In this document: piece after piece, positions 1 through 7,049 of the stretch
How positions within the stretch are numbered: the stretch's first letter is position 1
How the letters are laid out: each line of letters starts with the position of its first letter
Assembly: GCA_004554105.1 (NCBI GenBank)
Contig: SFNW01000038.1
Coordinates: 1 to 15,141 of the forward strand
Reading direction: 5' to 3'
Length of the DNA stretch: 15,141 nt
From: Clostridiales bacterium
GTDB lineage: Bacteria > Bacillota > Clostridia > Oscillospirales > CAG-272
The notes under the pieces: generated by a model
What the model was told of the DNA's origin: nothing
Database searches by the model: none
What the model saw: only the letters and a program-made list of their open reading frames with translations
Made by a program: the position numbers and the translations under genes

Positions 1-366
1 GTGCAAAAAAGTCAACCAATTTGTACTTTTGTGTTACTTTTTTGTACACTTATGGTTGGATTTGTGCAAATCGGTTAAAATTTTGTTTGGACTTCCGAAA
101 ATTTAACTTTATTTCCGATTTTTTCACTTCAGAAAATCAAAATTTTATAAATGCAAACCTAAACATTTGATATTTGTATTTTGACCGAGGCGGCATTGTG
201 CACAATAATTTCGCGTGCAATTTGTGCAAAAAGTGCGTTTTTTTCCTGAAGCGACGCCGAATTATTCAAAACTAAACTTCATGCCTTCGGCCGACAGATT
301 TTTTACACCGACACAGGCAATCAAAGCCTCCGTCCGCCATTCTGTCTTTCTTTCTGCCGCGCAACA
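1..366. other. AT-rich non-coding region with repeated TTTGTRC motifs
   Basis: No credible gene lies here. The stretch is clearly richer in A and T than the genes to its right. It carries a recurring motif TTTGTRC: at 20-26 (TTTGTAC), 41-47 (TTTGTAC), 61-67 (TTTGTGC) and 221-227 (TTTGTGC). A perfect 12-base palindrome, ATTGTGCACAAT, lies at 195-206. The sequence begins with GTGCAA at position 1, which could be the right part of another copy. The 61-70 and 221-230 copies read TTTGTGCAAA, an inverted repeat with two central bases. The region could be the upstream control region of a gene left of the window; that gene is not visible. Confidence 0.5.
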
Positions 367-396
367 AAAAAACCGTGCAACACTGCACGGTTTTTT
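366..396. terminator. Symmetrical (bidirectional) intrinsic terminator downstream of mrp
   Basis: A perfect 13-bp stem (367-379 with 384-396) closes on the 4-base loop ACAC. The GC-containing core is CCGTGCA/TGCACGG, flanked by an A run on the left and a T run on the right. Read on the minus strand, the hairpin ends in seven T residues and begins 18 bases past the mrp stop codon, so it fits as the end of the long leftward gene array. Read on the plus strand, it ends in six T residues and could equally stop a rightward transcript from beyond the left edge. Confidence 0.85.
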
Positions 397-414
397 CGGA
401 TTGTCTGTATAAAA

Positions 415-1263
415 TCAGCCGAGCGTCGCTTCGATTTTGTCCGCAGCGGCGGTGAGATAGTCGTTCTCCATCAGCTCGAGCGCGCCCTTGTCGCAGAGTG
501 CGGCGAGACGGGAATCGAGCGGAATCCGCGCAAGCACGTCAAAGCCGAAATCCTTGGCGACGGCGTCGGTCTTACCCGCGCCGAACACGTCGATATGCTT
601 GCCGCAATCGGGGCAAAGAACATAGCTCATATTCTCGACAAGCCCCAGCACGCGAATATTCATCAGCGAAGCCATATTTGCCGCCTTGCTGACAATCATC
701 GAGACCAGCTCCTGCGGCGAGGTGACAATGACGATGCCGTCGAGCGGCAGGCTCTGGAACACGGTCAGCGGCACATCGCCCGTTCCGGGAGGCATATCGA
801 CAAACATATAGTCGACGTCATTCCAGACAACGTCGGTCCAGAACTGCTTGACCGTTCCGGCAATGACCGGTCCGCGCCAAACGACCGGCGCGGTCTCGTC
901 GTCGAGCAGGAGGTTGATGGACATGACCTCAATGCCGGTCGTGGTATTGACGGGATAAATGCCGTCCTCGCTCCCCTCCGCCTTGCCGTGCAGTCCGAAA
1001 ACCTTCGGAATCGAAGGCCCCGTGATGTCGGCGTCTAAAATCGCGGTCTTATAGCCGCGGCGGCTCATTTCGACCGCCAGCATCGAGGTGACGAGCGACT
1101 TGCCGACGCCGCCCTTGCCGCTGACGACGCCGATGACTTTTTTTACGTTGCTGAGCTTGTTCTGTGGCTCAAGCAGGGACTGCGGCGCTCCGCCCTCGCG
1201 CGAGGAGCACGCCGCGCCGCACGACGAACAGTCGTGCGTACAGGTTTCTTTTTCTTCTGCCAT
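415..1263 (-). CDS. mrp: Mrp/NBP35-family iron-sulfur cluster carrier ATPase
   Basis: 282 residues. Cytosolic P-loop ATPase of the Mrp/NBP35 (ApbC) family, whose members bind a transferable Fe-S cluster and pass it to apoproteins. Seen: deviant Walker A GKGGVGKS at 49-56, switch region DADITGPSIP at 77-86, the Walker B-like stretch FVDMPPGTGD at 154-163, and the family CPDC pair at C217 and C220 that bridges a cluster in the dimer. The N-terminus adds a cysteine group (C8, C12, C15, C19), a short NBP35-like extension. The DUF59 domain of many bacterial Mrp proteins is absent. The start is supported by AAAGGAG nine bases upstream. Last gene of the leftward array, ending 18 bases before a strong terminator. 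It is separated from clpE by a palindromic element, so it may have its own promoter; TATGAT (1301-1306, minus strand) is a possible -10 but no good -35 accompanies it. Confidence 0.93.
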   Translation of the reverse strand: MAEEKETCTHDCSSCGAACSSREGGAPQSLLEPQNKLSNVKKVIGVVSGKGGVGKSLVTSMLAVEMSRRGYKTAILDADITGPSIPKVFGLHGKAEGSEDGIYPVNTTTGIEVMSINLLLDDETAPVVWRGPVIAGTVKQFWTDVVWNDVDYMFVDMPPGTGDVPLTVFQSLPLDGIVIVTSPQELVSMIVSKAANMASLMNIRVLGLVENMSYVLCPDCGKHIDVFGAGKTDAVAKDFGFDVLARIPLDSRLAALCDKGALELMENDYLTAAADKIEATLG

Positions 1264-1320
1264 TGTTTTTATCTCCTTTGCCTATCTTTATAAACCATAT
1301 ATCATAGCCACACGAACCGA

Positions 1321-1424
1321 GCCTCCCTCTCCGAGGGAGGTGGCACGCGCAGCGTGACGGAAGGAGTAATATAAGCATAAACTCCCTCAGTCGCTGACGC
1401 GACAGCTCCCTCACAGAGGGAGCC
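1321..1424. repeat. Nested-palindrome intergenic element (MITE-like)
   Basis: About 104 bp built of hairpins within a larger inverted repeat. Outer hairpins: CCTCCCTC/GAGGGAGG (1322-1329 with 1333-1340, 3-base loop) and GCTCCCTC/GAGGGAGC (1405-1412 with 1416-1423, 3-base loop). Inner hairpins: CACGC/GCGTG (1344-1348 with 1352-1356) and GTCGC/GCGAC (1390-1394 with 1399-1403). The left half (about 47 bases) and the reverse complement of the right half (about 44 bases) are imperfect copies of one another, joined by an AT-rich centre near 1368-1380. I saw no target-site duplication. It resembles short palindromic elements that recur between genes in gut Clostridia; this is recall, not a search. 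It begins 37 bases after the clpE stop codon, where its hairpins could end, process or stabilise the leftward transcript. Confidence 0.75.
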
Positions 1425-1461
1425 TTTGTTGCTTCGAGGTGACAGCACATTTTACAGCCGC

Positions 1462-3750
1462 TCACATACACACGATGCGCAGACCGTTTTCGTCCGCGTC
1501 GATATGCGCGTTTGTGACGCGGCGGTCGTAGGAAGCGATAATCTTCTCTGCGAGCGCGTCCTCGACCTCGGTCTGAATATAGCGGCGCATATTGCGCGCG
1601 CCGTACTTGACCGAATAGGACTTCTCGGCAATCCATGCCGCCGCGGCGTCGGTATAGGTCAGCGAAATCTGCTTTTCGGCAAGCGCCGACGCAAGCTGGT
1701 CGAGCATCAGCCGCGCAATCTTTGCGAAATTCTCCTTGGTGAGCGAATGAAAGGTGATGACCTCGTCCACGCGGTTGAGAAATTCGGGTCGCAGGAAGGA
1801 CAGCAGCGCCTTTTCGGTGCGTTCGCCCGCGCGCAGCTTCTCGCTCTCGGCAAAGCCCGAAACCGCCGAGGAACTGTCCGAACCCGCGTTGGTCGTCATG
1901 ACAATCAGCGCGTTTTCAAAGTTGACCTCCCTGCCCTGCGCGTCGGTGATGCGCCCGTCGTCCAGCACTTGAAGCAGAATATTCAGCACGTCGGGGTGTG
2001 CCTTTTCGATTTCGTCGAACAGAACGACGCTGTAGGGGCGGCGGCGAATCTTTTCGGTGAGCTGCCCCGCCTCGTCGTAGCCGACATAGCCGGGAGGCGC
2101 GCCGATCAGCTTCGACACGCTGTGCTTCTCCATAAACTCGGACATATCGAGGCGAATCAGCGTCTCGGGCGAGGAAAAGAGGTCGCTCGCCAGCGTCTTG
2201 ACAAGCTCGGTCTTGCCGACGCCGGTCGGTCCCGCGAAGATAAACGAAACCGGCTTGCGCTTGTAGGCAACGCCCGCGCGGCTGCGCTTGATTGCCTTGG
2301 CAACCGCGTCGACCGCCTCGTCCTGTCCGATAATCTTCTCCTTCAGGCGGTCTGCCAAACGGTCGATTTTGTAAAACTCGTTTTCGGTAATCTCGGTGGC
2401 GGGAATCCCCGTCCAAACCTCAATAACGCGCGCCAAATCCTCGGCGGTCAGTTCAACCGCCGCGCAGGGTGCTTCCAGCTCCTTGAGTCTGTCGCTGACG
2501 CGGAGCGCGCGCACGCGAATGTCGGCAATCTGCCTGTACTTTTCCTGCATATCGTCGTTTTCGCGTTCGGGGGCGTTCTCTGCCTGCGTCATCTCGGAAT
2601 CGAGCGTTTTCAACTCGTCACTAAGCGCAAGTTTTTCGTTTAATTCACTGCTCGAAAGTGCGCGGTAGGACGCCGCCTCGTCGAGCAAATCAATCGCCTT
2701 GTCGGGCAGATAGCGGTCGGTGATATACCGCTCGGAGAGCGTGACCGCCAGCGACAGAATCGAATCGGGAATGCGGATATTGTGGAAACTCTCGTAATAA
2801 TGCTTGATGCCCTCGAGAATCTTCACGGTGTCCGCCACCGACGGCTCGGCAACCGTAACCGGCTGGAAGCGGCGTTCGAGCGCGCTGTCCTTTTCGATAT
2901 ACTTGCGGTATTCGTTGAGCGTGGTCGCGCCGATGACCTGAATCTCGCCGCGCGAAAGCGCAGGTTTCAGAATATTCGCCGCGTTCATGCTGCCCTCGGC
3001 GTCGCCTGCGCCGACAATGTTGTGTACCTCGTCGATGACGAGAATGATATTGCCCGCCTCCTTGACCTCGCGGATAAGACCGAGAATGCGCGACTCAAAC
3101 TGCCCGCGGAACTGCGTGCCCGCGACCAGTGCGGTCAAATCGACGAGGTAGACCTCGCTGCCTTTTAAGCGGTAGGGTACATCGCCCACGGCGATTTTCT
3201 CCGCCAGCGCCTCGGCAATCGCGGTCTTGCCGACGCCGGGCTCGCCGATGAGGCAGGGGTTATTCTTCTGTCTGCGGCAGAGAATCTGAATGACGCGGGC
3301 AAGCTCGCGCTCTCTGCCGACCATTTTGTCAAGCTCGCCGCGGCGTGCCTTGTCGGTCAGGCAGGTGCAGTAGGTGTCGAGGAATTTCCGCTTCGGATTT
3401 TTCGCCTCGGCTTGCTTTTTCTCCTGCTCGGCTTTCCCCTGCGGACCGCCGAGCCCGCTCTCGCGCATCAGCTTGCCGAAGTCGATTGCGGGCGCGCCGC
3501 CGTCCTCGCCGTCGGGCGATTCGCCGTCCTCGGCGGGAATCATGCCCTGCATGAAGTCCTCGGCACTGTCCGCCATCTGGTCAAACTCCTCGTTCGTGAT
3601 GCCCATTTTTTTGAGTATATCGTCAATCGGCTTGATGCCGAGTTCCTTTGCGCATTTCAGGCAAATTCCCTCGTTTTTCGTCTCGCCGTTTTCAAGCCTC
3701 GTGATAAAGACAACTGCCACACGCTTGTGGCATCTTGCGCACATTTCCAT
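1462..3750 (-). CDS. clpE: ClpE-like ATP-dependent Clp protease ATP-binding subunit with N-terminal zinc finger
   Basis: 762 residues. AAA+ unfoldase of the Clp/HSP100 class, expected to form a hexamer that feeds unfolded substrates to ClpP. Order seen: a zinc-finger-like N-terminus with C4, C7, C30, C33; an acidic, Gly-rich linker about 60-120; first ATPase domain with Walker A GEPGVGKT (169-176) and Walker B ILVIDE (236-241); a short charged middle region about 362-428; second ATPase domain with Walker A GPTGVGKT (507-514) and Walker B VVLFDE (575-580); then a Clp D2-small C-terminus. SGF at 631-633 sits where ClpP-partner ATPases carry their IGF/VGF loop, so ClpP binding is likely (inference). 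The duplicated Clp-N domain of ClpA/ClpC is absent, which with the zinc finger favours ClpE. The ATG follows GAGAGGT, which overlaps the pgsA stop. No ctsR, mcsA or mcsB is adjacent. A ClpC label in automated annotation would be the alternative. Confidence 0.9.
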   Translation of the reverse strand: MEMCARCHKRVAVVFITRLENGETKNEGICLKCAKELGIKPIDDILKKMGITNEEFDQMADSAEDFMQGMIPAEDGESPDGEDGGAPAIDFGKLMRESGLGGPQGKAEQEKKQAEAKNPKRKFLDTYCTCLTDKARRGELDKMVGRERELARVIQILCRRQKNNPCLIGEPGVGKTAIAEALAEKIAVGDVPYRLKGSEVYLVDLTALVAGTQFRGQFESRILGLIREVKEAGNIILVIDEVHNIVGAGDAEGSMNAANILKPALSRGEIQVIGATTLNEYRKYIEKDSALERRFQPVTVAEPSVADTVKILEGIKHYYESFHNIRIPDSILSLAVTLSERYITDRYLPDKAIDLLDEAASYRALSSSELNEKLALSDELKTLDSEMTQAENAPERENDDMQEKYRQIADIRVRALRVSDRLKELEAPCAAVELTAEDLARVIEVWTGIPATEITENEFYKIDRLADRLKEKIIGQDEAVDAVAKAIKRSRAGVAYKRKPVSFIFAGPTGVGKTELVKTLASDLFSSPETLIRLDMSEFMEKHSVSKLIGAPPGYVGYDEAGQLTEKIRRRPYSVVLFDEIEKAHPDVLNILLQVLDDGRITDAQGREVNFENALIVMTTNAGSDSSSAVSGFAESEKLRAGERTEKALLSFLRPEFLNRVDEVITFHSLTKENFAKIARLMLDQLASALAEKQISLTYTDAAAAWIAEKSYSVKYGARNMRRYIQTEVEDALAEKIIASYDRRVTNAHIDADENGLRIVCM

Positions 3751-3759
3751 GAAATACTG

Positions 3760-4332
3760 TTACCTCTCTTCGGGTTCGGGATTGGTTTGCTTTGCTTTTA
3801 TGTAGCAGAAGAAATACTGCACCAGCGCGAGAAGCGCAAAGTCCAGCATGATGATGCAGATGAACGGCGTCGCCGCTGTCTGCACCTCGGGTGCGGCAAG
3901 CAGGCGCAGTCCGATCAGCACGGCAATCGAAGCATAGAATACGCAGACAGCCATCTTGCCGAAGAAATTGCTCTTGACCACGACCCGCTTGCGGCGGAAG
4001 ATAAAGAGCGAGCCGACCAGCATCAAAAACTCCTTGCCGACGTAAATCAGCATCAGCCAAATCGGAATGATTTCCTTGATGTAGAAGCAAATCAGCACCG
4101 TACACTGCATCAGCTTGTCGGCGAGCGGGTCAAGCACCTTGCCGACATTGCTCACCCAACCGTGCTTACGCGCGAGATAGCCGTCGACCACATCGGTCGC
4201 GCCCGCGACAAAGAAGACTGCCACGGCGGGAATCACATGGCGCGGATAGTCAAGAAAGAACAGCCACGCAAAAATCGGGACAAGGCAAATCCGCACGACA
4301 GACAGCAGATTCGGAATGTATCTCTTCTGCAT
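3760..4332 (-). CDS. pgsA: CDP-diacylglycerol--glycerol-3-phosphate 3-phosphatidyltransferase
   Basis: 190 residues, normal for the family. An integral membrane enzyme that makes phosphatidylglycerol phosphate from CDP-diacylglycerol and glycerol 3-phosphate, the committed step to phosphatidylglycerol. The complete CDP-alcohol phosphotransferase signature D-x2-D-G-x2-A-R-x8-G-x3-D-x3-D is present: D47, D50, G51, A54, R55, G64, D68, D72. The N-terminus MQKRYIPNLLSVVRI is typical of PgsA, and several hydrophobic segments follow. The reading frame is open to 4434, but I start it at 4332 because GGAGG lies eight bases upstream of that ATG and the extra 34 residues would overlap cvpA and look nothing like the family. 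Downstream, clpE begins nine bases after the stop. Another CDP-alcohol phosphotransferase specificity cannot be fully excluded, but the N-terminus argues for PgsA. Confidence 0.93.
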   Translation of the reverse strand: MQKRYIPNLLSVVRICLVPIFAWLFFLDYPRHVIPAVAVFFVAGATDVVDGYLARKHGWVSNVGKVLDPLADKLMQCTVLICFYIKEIIPIWLMLIYVGKEFLMLVGSLFIFRRKRVVVKSNFFGKMAVCVFYASIAVLIGLRLLAAPEVQTAATPFICIIMLDFALLALVQYFFCYIKAKQTNPEPEER

Positions 4333-4366
4333 AAGGTTTTCCTCCGAAAAAACAGTGATTCGCAAC

Positions 4367-5068
4367 TCAGCGCGGGATAAAGCCGGACAGGAATTTCGCA
4401 ATGTAGGTATGCTCGACGGCGTCGGCATCGGCAAAACTCGGATTCAGCCCGCCGTAAGCGGTGAGCAGCGCCGAGACCAGAGCGGTGATAACCACGCCGA
4501 GAATCAATGCCTCGCAGATGCCGAACAGCAAGCCGAGCAGGCGGTTTGTCCCCTTGAGCAGCGGCAGATTGCAGAGTTTGTCGAGGACAAAGCAGACAAG
4601 CGACAGAACGATCAACGCGCCGAAGAACAGCGCCGCAAAGGCAAGCAGGTTTGAAAGGCTTTGCGCGAGCGACGCCGAAAGCGTTTCGCACAGCTCGTTT
4701 GCCGCTCTCACGCTCGCGGCGGAGAGTCCCGCATAGCCGCTGCTTAGCGCGGACAAATCAACGCCGACCGAGGACAGCAGGGTTTGCAGTCCCTCGGGCA
4801 GTCCCGCAAGCGCACCCGAAAGGTCAAACGTGCCGTCGGCATTCTGCGCGGCATTGCTTACCCAGTCGGACAATGCGCCGTAGACCTTGTCGTAGACAAA
4901 GCTGTTGCAGAAAAACGCGCCGAGCTGCTTATAAAACATCACGGCGACGATGACCGCCGCTATCGCGGAAACCAGTTTGAATACAGAAACGATAAAGCCG
5001 CGGCGCACCGCTGTGATGGCGGTTGCCGCCATGATGACTGCGAGAATCAAATCAATTGCAATAGCCAT
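4367..5068 (-). CDS. CvpA family membrane protein
   Basis: 233 residues. Seen: two hydrophobic helices near the N-terminus (about 4-22 and 26-46) separated by the short basic turn RRG, then a polar, Ser/Ala-rich stretch about 65-130, then two further hydrophobic helices (about 140-162 and 175-200). This arrangement and the N-terminus (IDLILAVIMAATAITAVRRG) match the CvpA (colicin V production) family. The family's molecular role in Gram-positive bacteria is not settled; envelope-related roles have been proposed. AAGGAG lies ten bases upstream of the ATG. The gene is 31 bases from the DUF5711 gene before it and 34 from pgsA after it, consistent with one transcript of membrane genes. The middle polar loop is longer than in minimal CvpA proteins. 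Confidence 0.82.
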   Translation of the reverse strand: MAIAIDLILAVIMAATAITAVRRGFIVSVFKLVSAIAAVIVAVMFYKQLGAFFCNSFVYDKVYGALSDWVSNAAQNADGTFDLSGALAGLPEGLQTLLSSVGVDLSALSSGYAGLSAASVRAANELCETLSASLAQSLSNLLAFAALFFGALIVLSLVCFVLDKLCNLPLLKGTNRLLGLLFGICEALILGVVITALVSALLTAYGGLNPSFADADAVEHTYIAKFLSGFIPR

Positions 5069-5099
5069 TTCTTTTTTTCTCCTTATTATACTGTCGTTG

Positions 5100-6266
5100 T
5101 TACCGAAGCGGCGCCGCCTCGGCGCGGTCGTCGAAGCAAATCAGCGCACCGTCACCGAAGCGAAGTAGCTTTCTGCCGCCGTCGGCAATGTCGTGCGTTT
5201 CGACCGTCTTTCCGTCGGCGACGGTGAGCGCACCGTCATAGAGCAGGCACACCCGCTCCCTGTCGAGCAGCACGCCGCGCGCACCGCGCGAAACCGGTGC
5301 GGACAGGCTCTCGCCGTCGGCGAAGAAGGCATAGACGGCGCAGTCCGCACCCGAAACATTTTCGTCGACATAGACGCAGACGCCGTCCCCTGACGCATCG
5401 GCAAACAGAATCTCCGAAGTACCAAACGAAGTGGAAAAGGTTTTTTCGCCGGATTTGTCGAAAAAGTACAGCGCGCCGTCGGTCAACAGATAAAATCCGT
5501 CGTCGAGACTGCCGCAGGATAAGGCAAAGCCGTTTGCCGTCACCGTGCAGTCGAGCGTGTCCTTACCGCTCGTGTAGAGCGAGAGCGAGGTGACGAGCGA
5601 CGCGCCCGAAACGGCGGTCTCACAGAGATAGAGCCTGCCGTCGCTGAGATAGCCGATGTCGCTGACATAGCCGCTGCGCGTGATTTCGCTTTGCATATCG
5701 AAATTTTTGTTGTAAATGCGGATGGCAAAGCCGCCCGCCTTACTGCGGGTCAGCACCGCGCAGTCGCCGCCGTCGCCGACCGCACAGTCGTAAATCGGCT
5801 CGTCGGTCGTGCCGTCATAGACCCGGCTGACCGAATTGTACAGAGAATAGCGTGTCCCGCCGACATCGTAGACAACCATGTATTTTTTCGACGCCTCGGC
5901 GACCGGCGCTTCAAACGAAATTTCGTCGGAGAAGGTCCTGCCGCCCGAGGCGCGGTGCAGTGTGACGCCCGACGCGGAGCAGACCGCAAGGTCGCCGCGG
6001 AAGGTCAGATAAAAGTTGGTATCCGAGGCAGTGTAGACAATCGTATCTGCCGCGCCGCCCGCATGGCCCGCCTCGTCGACGTCGCGGAGCAGATAGCGCA
6101 GATTTTCGTAGGTGATGTTGGAGCGATAGGCAAAAAGGAACAGCAGTGCCGCCGCAACCGTCAAAAGCAGGCAGAGATATTTTGCCCGCTTCAGCTTTGC
6201 GCTGACGCGCGCGTAATACGCATTTTCCGTCGGCTCTCCCTCGGGCAGTTCGCGTTCTCTGCGCAC
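5100..6266 (-). CDS. DUF5711-type membrane-anchored protein of unknown function
   Basis: 388 residues from a GTG start. After about 28 charged N-terminal residues comes one hydrophobic helix (about 29-47 from this start), then a long region rich in short beta-strand-like segments, Gly-Asp turns and repeated motifs such as DGALYFF and DGALTV, which suggests a beta-propeller-like extracellular domain. The helix followed by YRSNITYENLRYLLRD resembles DUF5711 proteins of Clostridia; this is from memory. Positive charges before the helix suggest an N-in, C-out topology. The frame extends three codons upstream to a GTG at 6275, but that codon overlaps the AGGAGG at 6275-6280. The GTG at 6266 lies eight bases from it and is the better start. 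It sits between truA and cvpA. I cannot assign a function. Confidence 0.75.
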   Translation of the reverse strand: MRRERELPEGEPTENAYYARVSAKLKRAKYLCLLLTVAAALLFLFAYRSNITYENLRYLLRDVDEAGHAGGAADTIVYTASDTNFYLTFRGDLAVCSASGVTLHRASGGRTFSDEISFEAPVAEASKKYMVVYDVGGTRYSLYNSVSRVYDGTTDEPIYDCAVGDGGDCAVLTRSKAGGFAIRIYNKNFDMQSEITRSGYVSDIGYLSDGRLYLCETAVSGASLVTSLSLYTSGKDTLDCTVTANGFALSCGSLDDGFYLLTDGALYFFDKSGEKTFSTSFGTSEILFADASGDGVCVYVDENVSGADCAVYAFFADGESLSAPVSRGARGVLLDRERVCLLYDGALTVADGKTVETHDIADGGRKLLRFGDGALICFDDRAEAAPLR

Positions 6267-6284
6267 GGCGCGCACCTCCTTTTC

Positions 6285-7040
6285 TTATTCGCTGTAGACA
6301 ACCTTGTTCAGATAAAGCCCCTCGGGCGGCGCGGTCGCGCCCGCCGCCGCGCGGTCCTTCGCCGCGATGATTTTCCGCATTCCGTCGGCATCGAGCTTGC
6401 CCGCGCCCGCGAGCAGCAGCGTGCCGGCGATGATGCGCACCATGTTGTAGAGAAAGCCGTCGGCGGCGATTTGCAGCGTGAGCAAATCGCCCTCGCGCCG
6501 CACGGTGCAGTATTTCACACACCTTACGGTGTCCTCGATTTTCGAGCCTGCCGCCATGAACGACGCAAAATCCTGTCTGCCGACAAGCGCCGCCGCGCAG
6601 GCGTTCATGCGCTCCTCCGCATCGGGCAAAAGCCGCTTCGGATAATGCCACACCCGACCGCATAAAAACGGGTCGGGGACGGGCGTCAGCAGAATGCGAT
6701 AGATATATTCCTTATATAAGACGTCGTAGCGCGGGTGAAAATCCGCCGCCACGGGTGTCGCCGACAGCACCGAAACATCGTGCGGCAGCTTCACGGCAAA
6801 CGCCGCGGGCAACCGCTCGGGCGGAATCGTGCAAACGCCGTCGCCGCATTCGAGCGTCGCGGCAAAATCGTTTGCGTGGACGCCGCTGTCGGTGCGGCTG
6901 CACCCGGTAATCCGACAGTCGGTGCCGAGCAACTCACGCGCCGCGTCGGTCAGAACCTTCTGCACGGTGCGGGCGTTCGGCTGAAACTGCCAGCCGCAGA
7001 AGTCGGTGCCGAGGAATTTAAGCCTGAGCAATAGCTTCAT
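6285..7040 (-). CDS. truA: tRNA pseudouridine(38-40) synthase TruA
   Basis: 251 residues, full length for the family. Converts uridines 38-40 in the anticodon stem-loop of many tRNAs to pseudouridine. The catalytic aspartate is D51 in the motif SRTDSGVHA (48-56). The family motif GFLYNMVRIIAGTLL is present in the C-terminal half, as is YKEYIYRI around 109-116. GAGGTG precedes the ATG, and only nine bases separate it from the ecfT stop. The order ecfA1-ecfA2-ecfT-truA is a classic Firmicutes arrangement and supports the identification. The next gene's Shine-Dalgarno sequence starts within a few bases of the truA stop. Confidence 0.96.
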   Translation of the reverse strand: MKLLLRLKFLGTDFCGWQFQPNARTVQKVLTDAARELLGTDCRITGCSRTDSGVHANDFAATLECGDGVCTIPPERLPAAFAVKLPHDVSVLSATPVAADFHPRYDVLYKEYIYRILLTPVPDPFLCGRVWHYPKRLLPDAEERMNACAAALVGRQDFASFMAAGSKIEDTVRCVKYCTVRREGDLLTLQIAADGFLYNMVRIIAGTLLLAGAGKLDADGMRKIIAAKDRAAAGATAPPEGLYLNKVVYSE

Positions 7041-7049
7041 ACGCGCACC

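Noticed and set aside
215..412. 65-codon plus-strand open frame in the left spacer
   Set aside because: It runs through the perfect terminator hairpin, has no ribosome site, and its translation shows no domain or usual protein character.
1264..1320. Separate promoter for mrp
   Set aside because: TATGAT (1301-1306) and TATAAA (1287-1292) exist on the minus strand, but neither has a credible -35 at 16-18 bases, so I did not list one.
1426..2643. 405-codon plus-strand frame opposite clpE
   Set aside because: It is a GC-driven shadow of clpE, rich in Arg/Leu/Gly/Asn with no recognisable motif, while the minus strand encodes an intact AAA+ protein.
3412..4380. 322-codon plus-strand frame opposite clpE and pgsA
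   Set aside because: It spans the junction of two real minus-strand genes and is rich in His/Gln/Asp/Arg, as expected of an antisense shadow.
4333..4434. Longer N-terminus for pgsA
   Set aside because: It would overlap cvpA by 68 bases and lacks a ribosome site, whereas the internal ATG at 4332 has GGAGG at ideal distance.
5085..5090. TATAAT on the minus strand upstream of cvpA
   Set aside because: No -35-like hexamer is found 16-18 bases upstream, and the site is only 16 bases from the start codon, overlapping the approach to the Shine-Dalgarno sequence.
5691..6665. 324-codon plus-strand frame opposite the DUF5711 gene and truA
   Set aside because: It covers the truA catalytic-domain coding region in antisense and shows no family features.
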